Assembly (NCBI GenBank): GCA_030715195.1
Contig: JAUYVI010000003.1
Coordinates: forward strand, 214,960 to 278,959
Reading direction: 5' to 3'
Length of the DNA: 64,000 bases
Source of the DNA: Dongia sedimenti
Lineage (GTDB): Bacteria; Pseudomonadota; Alphaproteobacteria; Dongiales; Dongiaceae
The notes beneath the pieces are model-generated. The model was given only the letters and a program-made list of their open reading frames with translations, searched no databases and was not told where the DNA came from. Positions 53,145-62,172 of the stretch are shown here, in pieces (the stretch's first letter is position 1; every line of letters begins with the position of its first letter). Made by a program: the position numbers and the translations under genes.

Positions 53145-54134
53145 TCAGCCCCCGACCTTGCCGCCGAGCTCATCCTCGATATGAATCTTGATGATCTCGT
53201 CGAACGAGGCCTCGGCCTTGAAGCCGAGGGCGACCGCGCGCTGCGGATCGAAATCCCGCGGCCAGCCGGCGACGATCTTCGCAATCGTCGCGTCGGGCTC
53301 GCGCCGGATCAGTTTCAGCGCCTTCTCGCCGCCGAACCGTTTCAGCGCGTCGAGCTGCTCGCCGACGGTCGCCGAGAGGCCCGGCATGTTGAGATTGCGG
53401 CGCGCTCCAAGCTTCGCGGTGTCCAGCGTCGCCGCATGGATCAGGAAACCGACCGCCGCGCGGGGGGATGCATGCCAATGCCGCACGTCCTCGCCGACCG
53501 GCAGCACCGCTTCCTGGCCGGAGAGCGGCTCGCGCAGGATGTTGGAGAAGAAACCTGACGCCGCCTTGTTCGGCTTGCCCGGACGGATGCAGATTGTCGG
53601 CAGGCGGATGCCGATCCCGTCGAAAAAGCCCTTGCGCGAGTAGTCCGACAGCAGCAGCTCGTCGATCGTCTTCTGCGTGCCATAGCTGGTGAGCGGCGCC
53701 TGGATGAACTCGTCGCTGATCTTCTCGGGGAAAGGCGAGCCGAACACCGCAATCGACGAGGTGAACACCACGCGCGGATTGTAGGGCGACTTCAACCCTT
53801 CCTGCCGGATCGCCTCGAACAGCGCCCGGGTGCTGTCGAGATTGATGCGGTAGCCCTTGTCGAAATCCGCCTCGGCCTCGCTGGAGACGATCGCCGCCAG
53901 ATGGAAGATCGTGTCGGGGCGCAAGGCCGCCAGCTTCGCCGCGGCGCCCGGCGTCGAGAGGTCGCTCACGTCGGTGACGGCCTGGCCGCCGAAGCCTTGC
54001 GGCTGGGCCGGCGCGACCACATCGCTCAGGGTCAGACGGGTCACGCCCCGGCCGCCGAGGCTTCCGTCCCTGACCAGCTTGTCGGTCAGCTTGCGACCAA
54101 CCATTCCCGCCGCTCCGACAATCAAGACATGCAT
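53145..54134 (-). CDS. denD: D-erythronate dehydrogenase DenD (SDR family)
   Basis: A 329-residue extended short-chain dehydrogenase. NAD-binding motif GAAGMVGRKL near the N-terminus, catalytic tyrosine/lysine in SYGTQKTIDELLL. The fold and sequence (for example ICIRPGKPNKAASGFFSNIL and VLPVGEDVRHWHASPRAAVG) match DenD, which oxidises D-erythronate to 2-oxo-D-tetronate. The isomerase, kinase and aldolase partners (OtnI/OtnK/OtnC) are not in this window. Start MHVLIVGAAGMVG at 54134; upstream codons are not family sequence. A related uronate epimerase function is an alternative. Confidence 0.8.
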   Translation of the reverse strand: MHVLIVGAAGMVGRKLTDKLVRDGSLGGRGVTRLTLSDVVAPAQPQGFGGQAVTDVSDLSTPGAAAKLAALRPDTIFHLAAIVSSEAEADFDKGYRINLDSTRALFEAIRQEGLKSPYNPRVVFTSSIAVFGSPFPEKISDEFIQAPLTSYGTQKTIDELLLSDYSRKGFFDGIGIRLPTICIRPGKPNKAASGFFSNILREPLSGQEAVLPVGEDVRHWHASPRAAVGFLIHAATLDTAKLGARRNLNMPGLSATVGEQLDALKRFGGEKALKLIRREPDATIAKIVAGWPRDFDPQRAVALGFKAEASFDEIIKIHIEDELGGKVGG

Positions 54135-54346
54135 GCGCCGTGTTCCTTCCAGACGACCATTTCGCAGAATTGTGTGATGCGCAGGGGTCGCGTGGAACGG
54201 CCGTTCTGTCAAGAGGCGGTGGCGGGCCGACCCCGCCCGAGACTCCTGCCGAGCCGGGATGGCTGAGGGGTGACCCCAATTTCTCTACCCACCGTTGAAT
54301 GCGGCCATGATCGGAGGTATAAACCGCTGGTTCTGGGAGTGGGGCA

Positions 54347-54640
54347 ATGCGGGTCGTCTCCGGTCTTGCGGTTCTCGTGACGCTGGCTGTGCTGACGCAG
54401 CCCGCTCTGGCGGTCTGTATCATCAGGGGCGGGGCCACCACCTGCACCCGTGACGCCCCATATCCGAAGTATCCGAACGCCACGCAGAAACTCGACCCGG
54501 ATCCGCCTGCGGCAGATCCCAACGCCCAAACCGCCGTGCTGGTGCCGACGGCATCGAGCGCGAATGCCTGGGTGGTCTCCCCGCAGAGCGCCAATGCCAA
54601 TGCCGTGGTGCTGGTCTGCGGGTCGAACGCAAATTGCTAG
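54347..54640 (+). CDS. Small exported protein of unknown function
   Basis: A 97-residue protein. A signal peptide (MRVVSGLAVLVTLAVLTQPA, cleavage near ALA-VC at about 22) precedes a mature part of about 75 residues rich in Ala, Asn and Pro, with four cysteines (CII, TCT, LVC, NC) likely in disulfides. I do not recognise it. The first mature residues are VCIIRGG; a lipobox is not convincing. It stands alone before tRNA-Thr. Confidence 0.6.
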   Translation: MRVVSGLAVLVTLAVLTQPALAVCIIRGGATTCTRDAPYPKYPNATQKLDPDPPAADPNAQTAVLVPTASSANAWVVSPQSANANAVVLVCGSNANC

Positions 54641-54707
54641 GCTTAGGATCTCGGCGCCACGGCATGCGGCGCAGGGATACTACCCGTCGCGGCGCTGGGC
54701 GGGAATG

Positions 54708-54782
54708 TGGTGCCGGCTGCGGGATTTGAACTCGCGACCTACCGCTTACAAGGCGGTTGCTCTACCCCTGAGCTAAGCCGGC
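54708..54782 (-). tRNA. tRNA-Thr (anticodon UGU)
   Basis: Read on the minus strand, the 75-nt cloverleaf starts GCCGGCTTAGCTCAGGGGTA. Its acceptor stem pairs with AGCCGGC, the anticodon stem ACCGC/GCGGT closes the loop CTTGTAA (anticodon TGT), and the T-arm reads GAGTTCAAATCC inside GTCGCG. The CCA end is encoded (plus-strand TGG at 54708-54710). It decodes ACA (and other ACN by wobble). Confidence 0.95.
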
Positions 54783-54893
54783 ATTCCGGGATCCTGTCGG
54801 AATCCGCTCCTCATAACCCTGCGGACCCCGGTTTATCAAGTCCGGCCGGAGGGCTATGCTGGCCCCAGCATCCGCCTGGAACGAGGACCCGTC

Positions 54894-55754
54894 ATGCCCA
54901 ATTCCGTGAAAGTCGCGCTGATCCAGAACTGCGCCGAACGCGATGTCGCCCCGAGCGTAGCCGCGGTCGAGCCCTTGATCCGCACCGCCGCCCAGGACAA
55001 GGCCCAATTCATCCTGCTCCCCGAGATGGTCGCCATGCTGGAGCCGGACAGCGCCAAGCTCCTGCAGAAGACCACGTCCGAGGCTGAGGATCCCGCGCTC
55101 AAGACCTTCCGCGCCCTCGCCCAGGAAACCGGGACCTGGATCCTGGTCGGTTCGCTGCTGTTCAAGGAGCCGGGCAAGTCGCGGGTGGTGAACCGTTCGC
55201 TGCTGGTCGATCCGTCGGGCGCCATCACCGCGCGCTATGACAAGCTGCATCTCTTCGACGTCGATGTCGGCGACGGCCAGGCCTACAAGGAATCCGCCAC
55301 GGTCGAGCCCGGCGAACGCGCCGTCGTCGCGGCGACGCCCTGGGGCCTGGCGGGCCTCTCGATCTGCTACGACCTCCGCTTCGCCTATCTCTACCGGGCG
55401 CTGGCCCAGGCCGGCGCCGGCATGCTGACCGTGCCCGCGGCCTTCACCCATGCGACCGGCAAGGCGCATTGGCACGTGCTGGCGCGGGCCCGCGCGATCG
55501 AGACCGGCAGCTTCGTGCTGGCGCCCAACCAGTGCGGCACCCATGCCGAAGGCCGCAAGACCTGGGGGCATTCGCTGATCGTCAATCCCTGGGGCGAGAT
55601 CCTGGCCGATGGCGGCGAGGAGGTCGGCATCGTCACCGCCACGATCGACCTCGACCAGGTCACCGAAGCCCGTCGCAAGATCCCCGCGCTGAAGCACGAC
55701 CGCACCTTCCCGGCCCCGGGCCGACCCGTCTTGCAGAGCAAGGCGGGGGAGTAG
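54894..55754 (+). CDS. Carbon-nitrogen hydrolase (nitrilase superfamily, Nit1-like)
   Basis: A 286-residue amidase with the catalytic triad E44 (LLPEMV), K117 (RYDKLHLFD) and C158 (SICYDLRF). The YDKxHLFD and CYDLRF contexts point to the Nit1/NitA group that hydrolyses deaminated glutathione. Omega-amidase is an alternative. The start ATG at 54894 is close to the preceding tRNA gene. A small membrane protein gene follows 5 bp downstream in the same direction. Confidence 0.87.
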   Translation: MPNSVKVALIQNCAERDVAPSVAAVEPLIRTAAQDKAQFILLPEMVAMLEPDSAKLLQKTTSEAEDPALKTFRALAQETGTWILVGSLLFKEPGKSRVVNRSLLVDPSGAITARYDKLHLFDVDVGDGQAYKESATVEPGERAVVAATPWGLAGLSICYDLRFAYLYRALAQAGAGMLTVPAAFTHATGKAHWHVLARARAIETGSFVLAPNQCGTHAEGRKTWGHSLIVNPWGEILADGGEEVGIVTATIDLDQVTEARRKIPALKHDRTFPAPGRPVLQSKAGE

Positions 55755-55759
55755 GGCGC

Positions 55760-55996
55760 ATGCCGGACGAAGTCGAGATCTTCCGCAATGGCATCCGGCG
55801 CTTCCGCACCGGCGGTCTTGCCGTCGCAGTGTTGCCGCTTGTCCTCGGCATCACGCTCCTGCTGATCGGCGACCGAGCCATTGCCGTACAAATGATCATC
55901 CTCTCGGTGATTCTGCTTTTCCTGGTCTTGTGGGCCATAAATTGTGCTGAAGACGTCGTCAGCAAGTTGCAGGCCAGGCGGTCGGGTCGGCCCTAA
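55760..55996 (+). CDS. Small membrane protein, two helices
   Basis: A 78-residue protein starting MPDEVEIFRNGIRRF. Two hydrophobic segments (about 20-37 and 44-62) with a short loop make a hairpin in the membrane; the ends are basic. The ATG at 55760 follows GGAGTAGGG. It is unrecognised. It runs 5 bp after the nitrilase gene and converges with the guanidinobutyrase gene, overlapping it by 4 bp at their 3' ends. Confidence 0.6.
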   Translation: MPDEVEIFRNGIRRFRTGGLAVAVLPLVLGITLLLIGDRAIAVQMIILSVILLFLVLWAINCAEDVVSKLQARRSGRP

Positions 55997-56949
55997 TTTC
56001 TGTACTTCACGCCCGGCAGGACGCAGAGCATCTCGTAGAGCAGGTTCGCCGCCAGCAGTGCGGTGTTGCCGGTCGGGTCGTAGGGCGGCGAAACCTCGAC
56101 CAGGTCGCAGCCGACCAGCTGCAGGCCGAGGCAGCCGCGGATGATCTCGATGCCCTGGATCGTGGTGAGGCCACCGATTTCCGGCGTGCCGGTGCCCGGC
56201 GCGGAGGAGGGGTCGAGCCCGTCGATGTCGAAGGAGAGATAGACCGGGCCTGAGCCCAGCTGTTCGCGCACTTCCTTCATCAACGGCGCCAGAGACTTGT
56301 ACCAGCACTCTTCCGCCTGCACGACGCGGAAGCCCTGTTGGCGCGGCCAGTCGAAATCCTCCGCCGAATAGCCGGTGGCGCGCAGCCCGATCTGCGCCAC
56401 GCGCTTGCCGTCGAGCAGGCCTTCCTCGACCGCGCGGCGGAACGGCGTGCCATGGGCGATCTTCTCGCCGAACATATTGTCGTTGATGTCGGCATGGGCA
56501 TCGACATGCACCATGCCGACCGGCCCGTATTTCTTCTTCAGGGCGCGCAGGATCGGCAGGGCGATGGTGTGGTCGCCGCCCATCGTCATCGGGATGCAGT
56601 TGTGCGAGACGATCTCGTCATAGGCACCCTCGATGATCCCGATGCTCTTCTCGAGATTGAAGGTGTTGATGGCGACGTCGCCGATATCCGCCACGGACAA
56701 GCTGTCGAACGGCGCCGCCCGGGTCGCCATGTTGTAGGGGCGGATGAGACAGCTCTCGGCCCGGATCTGGCGCGGGGCAAAGCGCGCGCCGGCGCGGTTC
56801 GAGGTACCGATGTCGAAGGGCACGCCGACAAAGGCGGCATCCAGCCCCTTGGCGCTCGGCAGGCTCGGCAGCCGCATCATCGTGGCGGGACCGCCGAAGC
56901 GCGGCATCTGGTTGCCGCCCAGCGGCTGGTGATGGATCTTCTCGCTCAT
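55993..56949 (-). CDS. gbuA: Guanidinobutyrase / agmatinase-family ureohydrolase
   Basis: A 318-residue ureohydrolase. Metal ligands: H127 in GGDHT, D150/H152/D154 in DAHADI, and D241/D243 in SFDIDGLDP. From memory the sequence follows Pseudomonas GbuA closely (for example MPRFGGPATMMRLP, FGEKIAHGTPFRRAVEEGLL and the C-terminal LLYEMLCVLPGV), so 4-guanidinobutyrate is the most likely substrate, giving GABA and urea. Agmatinase SpeB is the alternative. The ATG at 56949 starts this pattern. An AruH-type arginine transaminase lies 5 kb away, which fits an arginine transaminase route. Confidence 0.83.
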   Translation of the reverse strand: MSEKIHHQPLGGNQMPRFGGPATMMRLPSLPSAKGLDAAFVGVPFDIGTSNRAGARFAPRQIRAESCLIRPYNMATRAAPFDSLSVADIGDVAINTFNLEKSIGIIEGAYDEIVSHNCIPMTMGGDHTIALPILRALKKKYGPVGMVHVDAHADINDNMFGEKIAHGTPFRRAVEEGLLDGKRVAQIGLRATGYSAEDFDWPRQQGFRVVQAEECWYKSLAPLMKEVREQLGSGPVYLSFDIDGLDPSSAPGTGTPEIGGLTTIQGIEIIRGCLGLQLVGCDLVEVSPPYDPTGNTALLAANLLYEMLCVLPGVKYRN

Positions 56950-56974
56950 GACGTCCTCGGTTCGGGCAGATGAT

Positions 56975-58687
56975 TCACTCCAGAGTAAACCACTGCGCCT
57001 CGACCCGTCGATTCTTGTCGCTGTCCGGCCCCGCCGGCTCTTCCCAGCCGCGGCCGACAATCTCGATCCGTTTCGGATCGATGTTGGGGTACTTCTTCAG
57101 CAGGGCCTTCCGCACCGCATCGGCGCGCTGCTTGGAAAGCTCCATCGATTTCAACGCCATGGATTTCACCAATTCCTCGCCGCCCTGCTTGCGGAACTCG
57201 TCGATCCGAGCGTTGTCGACATGGCCGCGCAGCAGGATCTCCGAACCCGGGCTGATCTGCAGGAAGTTCTTCACCGTGTCGAGATACTGCTGGTTCTCCT
57301 GCGATTGGTCGTCGAGCTGGGCCGAGTTGGGCTCGAAGAAGAAGCGGATGTCCTTCTTCAGCAGCGGATCGCCCTCCAGTGCCTGCGTGGTCGTGGTGCG
57401 GATCGGCGCGATCGCCACCACTTGGTCGGCGAACTTGCCCTCGCTCTTCAGCGCCTGGAGCTGCGTCGTATCGACGAAGCGGTCGCCATCGACCGGATTC
57501 TTGATCCGGTCGCCATAGGCCAGCACCGAGGACTGGTAGATGCCGGAGAACGATCCAGCGGCGTCGATCGTGCCGTTGAAGAAGGCGAGGTTCTCCGGAA
57601 GGTTGGAGAGATGGACATGGGCGAGCTCGTCCTTGGTATCGGCCTCGCTCCATTTGAACGCCTTGGCGACGACGCCGATATTCTGGTCCGGCTGGTCGCG
57701 CAGGCGCCGGTTGCCCTCCAGCAGGCCGTGCACGATGCCCTTCACCATCTTCGGATTGGCATCGGCGAAGCCCTTGTTGACGGTGAGAATGTCGGCGACG
57801 ATCAGCAGGTTCTTGTTGGAGACCAGCATCTTGGCCTTGCCGCCGGAGGCCTGGATCACCTCGTCGGTGCGTGGCGTCCAGCCGACGCAGCCATTCAGGC
57901 GGTTGGTGCCGTTCTTCAGCTCCGCCTCATAGGCGTCGCAGGCGACGAAGGAATCCTCGTAGAGAACCAGGCCGACCTCGTCCGCCGCCGGCCTGGCGTC
58001 GAGATCGCGCAACAGCTTCACCTTCAACCCGGCTTCACCGGCGAGGTAGCGCAGGAAGAACTCGCTCTCGTTGAACTCCGACCCGGAGACCGTCTTGCCG
58101 GCGAGCTGGTTGACCGAGGTGACGCCCTGGTCGACCACGATCATGTCCGAGCCACGCGAGAAGCCGATCTGCGCCGGCACGACGACGTTGAACTGCCGCC
58201 CCAGCACCGCCAGCACATCGGCGGTCGTCGCGGCGGCGGCGAACTTCCCATTGTTCAACTTGCCCCAGGTCTCCTCCTCGGAGACCGAAAGCTTCACCTG
58301 GAACCCGTATTCCTTGGCGAAGAAGGAATCCGGATTGGGTTCGAGGCCGCCATTGGCGACGATCAACCCGCCATAGCCGGCATATTCCGAGATGTCGATC
58401 TCGACCACGTTGTTCTTCGGCACATAGGCGGCAGCCGCTTCGATCTGCGGACTCCCCGCGGAAGGCTCGACCGGGGTGGGTGCATCGACCTGCGCGTTGG
58501 CAGCGGCCGGCGTCGCCGGGGCAGTCTGCTGGGTCGTTGCGGCCGGCACCGAAGCGGTCTGGCTCTCCTGGTTCCGCATGTAGAGCCAGCCGCCGAGGCC
58601 GATGATGCCGAGGCAGAGGATCACCGTGACGATGATGCCGACCGGCGAGCGCCGGGGCGTGCGGTTGATCGAGCCCGGATCCGTCAT
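56975..58687 (-). CDS. Membrane-anchored binding-protein/OmpA fusion
   Basis: A 570-residue protein. A short cytosolic head (1-15) and one helix (about 16-37) are followed by an Ala/Pro/Gln-rich linker (40-85), then a type II periplasmic-binding-protein-like domain (about 90-430) and a C-terminal OmpA/MotB peptidoglycan-binding domain (about 445-565). The OmpA signature is seen in LRGHVDNAR and LSKQRADAVRKALLK (D and R that hold diaminopimelate). It would be tethered to the inner membrane and grip the wall while sensing or binding a ligand. It is the last gene of a four-gene operon with PspA, overlapping the preceding gene by ATGA. Confidence 0.8.
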   Translation of the reverse strand: MTDPGSINRTPRRSPVGIIVTVILCLGIIGLGGWLYMRNQESQTASVPAATTQQTAPATPAAANAQVDAPTPVEPSAGSPQIEAAAAYVPKNNVVEIDISEYAGYGGLIVANGGLEPNPDSFFAKEYGFQVKLSVSEEETWGKLNNGKFAAAATTADVLAVLGRQFNVVVPAQIGFSRGSDMIVVDQGVTSVNQLAGKTVSGSEFNESEFFLRYLAGEAGLKVKLLRDLDARPAADEVGLVLYEDSFVACDAYEAELKNGTNRLNGCVGWTPRTDEVIQASGGKAKMLVSNKNLLIVADILTVNKGFADANPKMVKGIVHGLLEGNRRLRDQPDQNIGVVAKAFKWSEADTKDELAHVHLSNLPENLAFFNGTIDAAGSFSGIYQSSVLAYGDRIKNPVDGDRFVDTTQLQALKSEGKFADQVVAIAPIRTTTTQALEGDPLLKKDIRFFFEPNSAQLDDQSQENQQYLDTVKNFLQISPGSEILLRGHVDNARIDEFRKQGGEELVKSMALKSMELSKQRADAVRKALLKKYPNIDPKRIEIVGRGWEEPAGPDSDKNRRVEAQWFTLE

Positions 58688-59538
58688 TGCGATTCTCCCA
58701 CGCGCTTGCTGTTCCGTTGTTTTGCTGAATCCGACAGAGTGGAGACGTAGGGCGCGGTCTCCAGATCGCCGATCTCGCCGAAGATATCTTCCTGGTCTTT
58801 CAGCCAGCGACCCGATTCATTGAGGAATGCCGCAAGGCCATCGACCGACCGGCCGATCGATGCTGGATCGGAGCTCAGCAGCGCCTGGTCGCGCATCAGC
58901 GCCATCTGATCGCGGATCCGCTCGAGCTCGGCGTCGAGCACGTCGATGCGCCGCGCCGCTTCGGCCCGCATGCCGATGCGCTCGGCGAGGATTCTCTGCT
59001 GGTCTTCCAATGTTTCCTTGAGGTCGCCGTCGAGGCCTTCGGCGCCGAGGCGCTTCTTCACATCGTCGAGTTGCTCGGCGAGCGATTTCTGGCCTTTCTC
59101 GCTGCGATTCTCGGTCACGGCCACCGCCGAGGTGCGCGCCACCAGCAGCTTGAGGTGCAGGCCCGCGAGCTGCCAGACACCGGCAATGTGCTGTTGTCCG
59201 GCGCGTGCCGTTTCCAGCACCTTCTGCAGTTCCTGGCATTGCTCCTCGATCTTGGCGTGCCGCTCGCGGCTCCACGGATCGAGGCGCCGCAGCAATGCCG
59301 ACTGCTCGCTCTCGATCGGCGCCTGGAGCAGCGGCGCATCGACCGTCGTGCGGAAGCGCTTGCTGCTGGCGAGGATGCCGGTGAACATCGCGGTCGCGCC
59401 TAGGCCGATCATGGCCAGGGGCGGGGCAATGAAATATCCGATCAGCCCCGAGGCGATGACCGCGAACCAGAGCGGTGGCACCGGCATGCCGAAGGGCCGC
59501 GCGTTGAACGCCTTCCAGAGATATCTAGGCCAGTGCAT
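58684..59538 (-). CDS. Coiled-coil inner-membrane protein of the psp-like operon
   Basis: A 284-residue protein I cannot place in a named family. Two hydrophobic segments near the N-terminus (about 22-40 and 42-57) are followed by a long helical, charged region (about 75-245) with coiled-coil character, for example ELQKVLETARAGQQHIAGVW and AARRIDVLDAELERIRDQM. The start overlaps the AAA+ gene by 14 bp and the stop overlaps the binding-protein/OmpA gene by 4 bp. Within the operon it may dock PspA or the AAA+ ATPase to the membrane. Function is inferred only from context. Confidence 0.65.
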   Translation of the reverse strand: MHWPRYLWKAFNARPFGMPVPPLWFAVIASGLIGYFIAPPLAMIGLGATAMFTGILASSKRFRTTVDAPLLQAPIESEQSALLRRLDPWSRERHAKIEEQCQELQKVLETARAGQQHIAGVWQLAGLHLKLLVARTSAVAVTENRSEKGQKSLAEQLDDVKKRLGAEGLDGDLKETLEDQQRILAERIGMRAEAARRIDVLDAELERIRDQMALMRDQALLSSDPASIGRSVDGLAAFLNESGRWLKDQEDIFGEIGDLETAPYVSTLSDSAKQRNSKRVGESQ

Positions 59539-61195
59539 CGGCCTTCTCGGCGAGCTTGCGCAGGGATTCCGGCACGAAGGCGAGATCGGTCGCCTCGCGT
59601 ATGGCGATCTGCATCTGGAACAGCAGCACGTCCTCCGGCACCGGCGGCTGGTAGCCGGTCAGGCAATCCTCGATTGCCCGGATCGGCTCCAGGTTCTTGG
59701 TGCGCGCCATGCGGTAGGCCTTGACCGCGATCGCCTCGGCCGCACCGGGCGTCAGCAACAGCGGGATCTTGGCGCCGAGCGCGGTCAACTGTTCGACCGT
59801 CACCGCCAGTCCCAGGCGCTTGCAGAGCGCGCGCAGCAGCTTGGCGCTTTCCTCGATCGTAGTGGTCGGCAACAGGGGAATCTTCACGTCGACCCGGCCC
59901 GGGCGCTTCAGATCGACCTCGATCATGTCGGGGCGGGAGGAGGCGAGGATCCAGATAACATGGCCGCGGGTGTCGGGATCGCTCATCTCCTGGGCGATCA
60001 TCGAATAGATGCGGCCCGAAAGGCCGCTGTCGCCGCTCTCGGTAGTGCGGCGCCCGAGCGCCTGGTCGGCCTCGTCGATGAACACCATGCAGCGCCCGAG
60101 CGCGCGCACCAGGCCGATGATCTTCTCGAGATTGCCTTCGCTCGAGCCGACCCAGCGGTCGCGGAAGTTCTTCAGCTTCACCACTGGGATGCCGGCCTCG
60201 CCGGCCAGGCATTCGACCAGATAGGTCTTTCCGGTCCCGACTGGTCCGCAAATGAGGTAGCCCTTGGGCAGCGCCTTCAGGTCGCCGGCCTGCCAGAGCG
60301 CCACGTCCTGCTGCAGCCAGGCCTTCAGCGCCGGCTGGCCCTCGTAGTCGGCGAGGGTGCGCTTGGATTCGATGAACTCGATCAGGTTGACGCTCTCGCG
60401 CTCGACCAGCTCTTTCTTGATGTCGACCAGGTCGTCGTTCTTGATCGGCCGCTTCTGATGGGCGCGCTGCTTGGTGAGAGTCTCAACCGCGGTGATCGCG
60501 ACGCCGGTCAGCGCCGCCGCCATCTTGCCGTCATCGGCCATGGTCGTGTCGAAGGCCGCGCCCTGGTCGCGCCGCAGCAGCTTCAGCGCCTTGCCGAGCA
60601 AATCGGTATCCGGCAGCGGCACCTTGACCCGCGCGGCGCGCGGGTTCAGCGCGACCGAGGGATGCAGGTCATTGAGATTGTCGGCGATGATCAGGCTGAC
60701 GAAGGGGAGATCACTGAACGGCGCCTCGCCGGCCCAGTCGCGCAGCAGACTGGCCATGCCGCCTTGTTCGTAGTTCCAGCCGCCGGTGGCGGGCAGGATG
60801 TCGTCGGCGTCGCGCAGCACGCAGGCGACGTGCAGCGCCTGCTTCTCCTGGCCGAGCGCGCGCAGGTTGGCGCGGTAGCGCAGGAAGGCGCTGACCAGCT
60901 CGATTGCCGCCAGTGGCTGCCGAATCGTGGGGTCGAGACGCTTGGCGCCGCTCCAGCCCTCCAGCAGCTCGGCGCCCCGGGTGACGCGGAGCCCGTTGCC
61001 GAGATCGAAGTTGAAGATCACCTGGAAGCCGGCCAGCAGTTCCTTCTCGATGAAGCCGCCGAGATTGACCAGCGCGCCACCCACCGGCAGCCGGTCATGC
61101 ACATTGCCGCTGAGGATGAATTGGCCCTGCGCGGTGCTTTCGTATGCCAGAGCGATCTCGGCAGCCCAGGCCGGGGCCTCGGGCGAGAGGGGCAT
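59525..61195 (-). CDS. AAA+ ATPase (Ycf46/CDC48-like)
   Basis: A 556-residue ATPase. The N-terminal third (1-270) resembles the degenerate AAA-type domain of Ycf46-like proteins (QGQFILSGNVHDRLPV start). The active AAA domain (about 300-500) has Walker A GPVGTGKT (317-324), Walker B VFIDEAD (371-377), a sensor-1 stretch WILASSRPDM and arginines near RPGRVDVKIPL. It may remodel PspA filaments as PspF or Vps4-like ATPases do for related polymers, but that is inference. Its ATG shares one base with the PspA stop (TGATG). Confidence 0.85.
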   Translation of the reverse strand: MPLSPEAPAWAAEIALAYESTAQGQFILSGNVHDRLPVGGALVNLGGFIEKELLAGFQVIFNFDLGNGLRVTRGAELLEGWSGAKRLDPTIRQPLAAIELVSAFLRYRANLRALGQEKQALHVACVLRDADDILPATGGWNYEQGGMASLLRDWAGEAPFSDLPFVSLIIADNLNDLHPSVALNPRAARVKVPLPDTDLLGKALKLLRRDQGAAFDTTMADDGKMAAALTGVAITAVETLTKQRAHQKRPIKNDDLVDIKKELVERESVNLIEFIESKRTLADYEGQPALKAWLQQDVALWQAGDLKALPKGYLICGPVGTGKTYLVECLAGEAGIPVVKLKNFRDRWVGSSEGNLEKIIGLVRALGRCMVFIDEADQALGRRTTESGDSGLSGRIYSMIAQEMSDPDTRGHVIWILASSRPDMIEVDLKRPGRVDVKIPLLPTTTIEESAKLLRALCKRLGLAVTVEQLTALGAKIPLLLTPGAAEAIAVKAYRMARTKNLEPIRAIEDCLTGYQPPVPEDVLLFQMQIAIREATDLAFVPESLRKLAEKADALA

Positions 61196-61941
61196 CAGCT
61201 CTTCTCCGCGACCCCTTCGGAGCCCATGGCCCGTGGCGCGGCCTGCGTCGGCTGCGCGGATTCCAGGGTCAGCCCTTCACGCGCGGCGAAATCGGCCAAG
61301 GCCTGGTCGGCCAACGCGTTCTGCTCGGATTCCTTCAGGTTCACCTCGGTCATGTCGATCGAGTCCCTGGCGACCCGGGCACGGCCGGCGGCCTTGGTGC
61401 GTTCCTCCTCGACCATCTCATGCAGGCGGTTCAGCGTATCGCCGCTGCCGCCGATCTGGCCGATCATGCCGGCCGCCATCTCCTGCATTTCGGCCATGGC
61501 GGAGTTCATGCGCATGTCGGCGATGGCGCCGCGCAGGCTCTCCATCTTCGCACGCGCGCTCTGTACCGCGACGTCGCGGGCCTTCAGCATGTTCTGATAG
61601 GTGGTCTCGGCGCTTTCGAGCTGACGCCGGTTCTCCTCCAGCTCCCGTTCCACTGTCTGCAGCCGCAGCGCATACTGTCCCGCCGCCTGCCGGTTGCCGG
61701 CCTTGAGATTGGCGCCGGCCTTGGCGCGGAGCTCCTTCTGGTCGCTCTCCAGCTTCCGCACCTGGCCCATCAGCCGCTCGGCCAGGCCGGCATGGGCGGC
61801 GAGCCCCTGGTTGAAGTTGGCGATCTGCTTGCGGAGATTCTCCCGCTCCAGCTCCAGCAGCGCTTCCGGATTCTGCCGCTCGACGCTGCCGATGAAGACG
61901 TTCAGAAACGCTTTGAACAGATTTGCGATACGTCCGAGCAT
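61195..61941 (-). CDS. PspA/IM30 (Vipp1) family protein
   Basis: A 248-residue coiled-coil protein of the PspA/IM30 family, an ESCRT-III relative that polymerises on the inner membrane. The N-terminus MLGRIANLFKAFLNVFIGSVERQ is an amphipathic helix; heptad-rich helices follow (about 25-180), with ELEENRRQLESAETTYQNM in the middle. The ATG at 61941 is chosen; upstream codons are not family sequence. It is the first gene of an operon with an AAA+ ATPase, a coiled-coil membrane protein and a binding-protein/OmpA fusion, so it is not the usual pspABC set. No PspF, PspB or PspC is visible. Confidence 0.87.
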   Translation of the reverse strand: MLGRIANLFKAFLNVFIGSVERQNPEALLELERENLRKQIANFNQGLAAHAGLAERLMGQVRKLESDQKELRAKAGANLKAGNRQAAGQYALRLQTVERELEENRRQLESAETTYQNMLKARDVAVQSARAKMESLRGAIADMRMNSAMAEMQEMAAGMIGQIGGSGDTLNRLHEMVEEERTKAAGRARVARDSIDMTEVNLKESEQNALADQALADFAAREGLTLESAQPTQAAPRAMGSEGVAEKS

Positions 61942-62172
61942 GAATCCCCCTCGTGGCGCCAAGCAGCCCGACAACCGGAGTGCCAGACTGCCATTGATCC
62001 GTCGCGGCATCTAGGAAAAACGTTCAATAAGAGCAGCCTAGCTCCAGGTGCTCACGGGCGAGTCGTCACATTCGCGCCATCCCTCATGGCGCAATGAGAT
62101 GTGGATCGTGGCTCTTGATTTCAATGCCGAGGCCTTGCACTGTCCCGCCAAAGTCTTAACGGGTTCATCGAC

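Noticed and set aside
54707..55087. An open frame beginning inside the tRNA-Thr region
   Set aside because: Its start is the antisense of the tRNA, a common false gene, and the rest overlaps the nitrilase gene in another frame.
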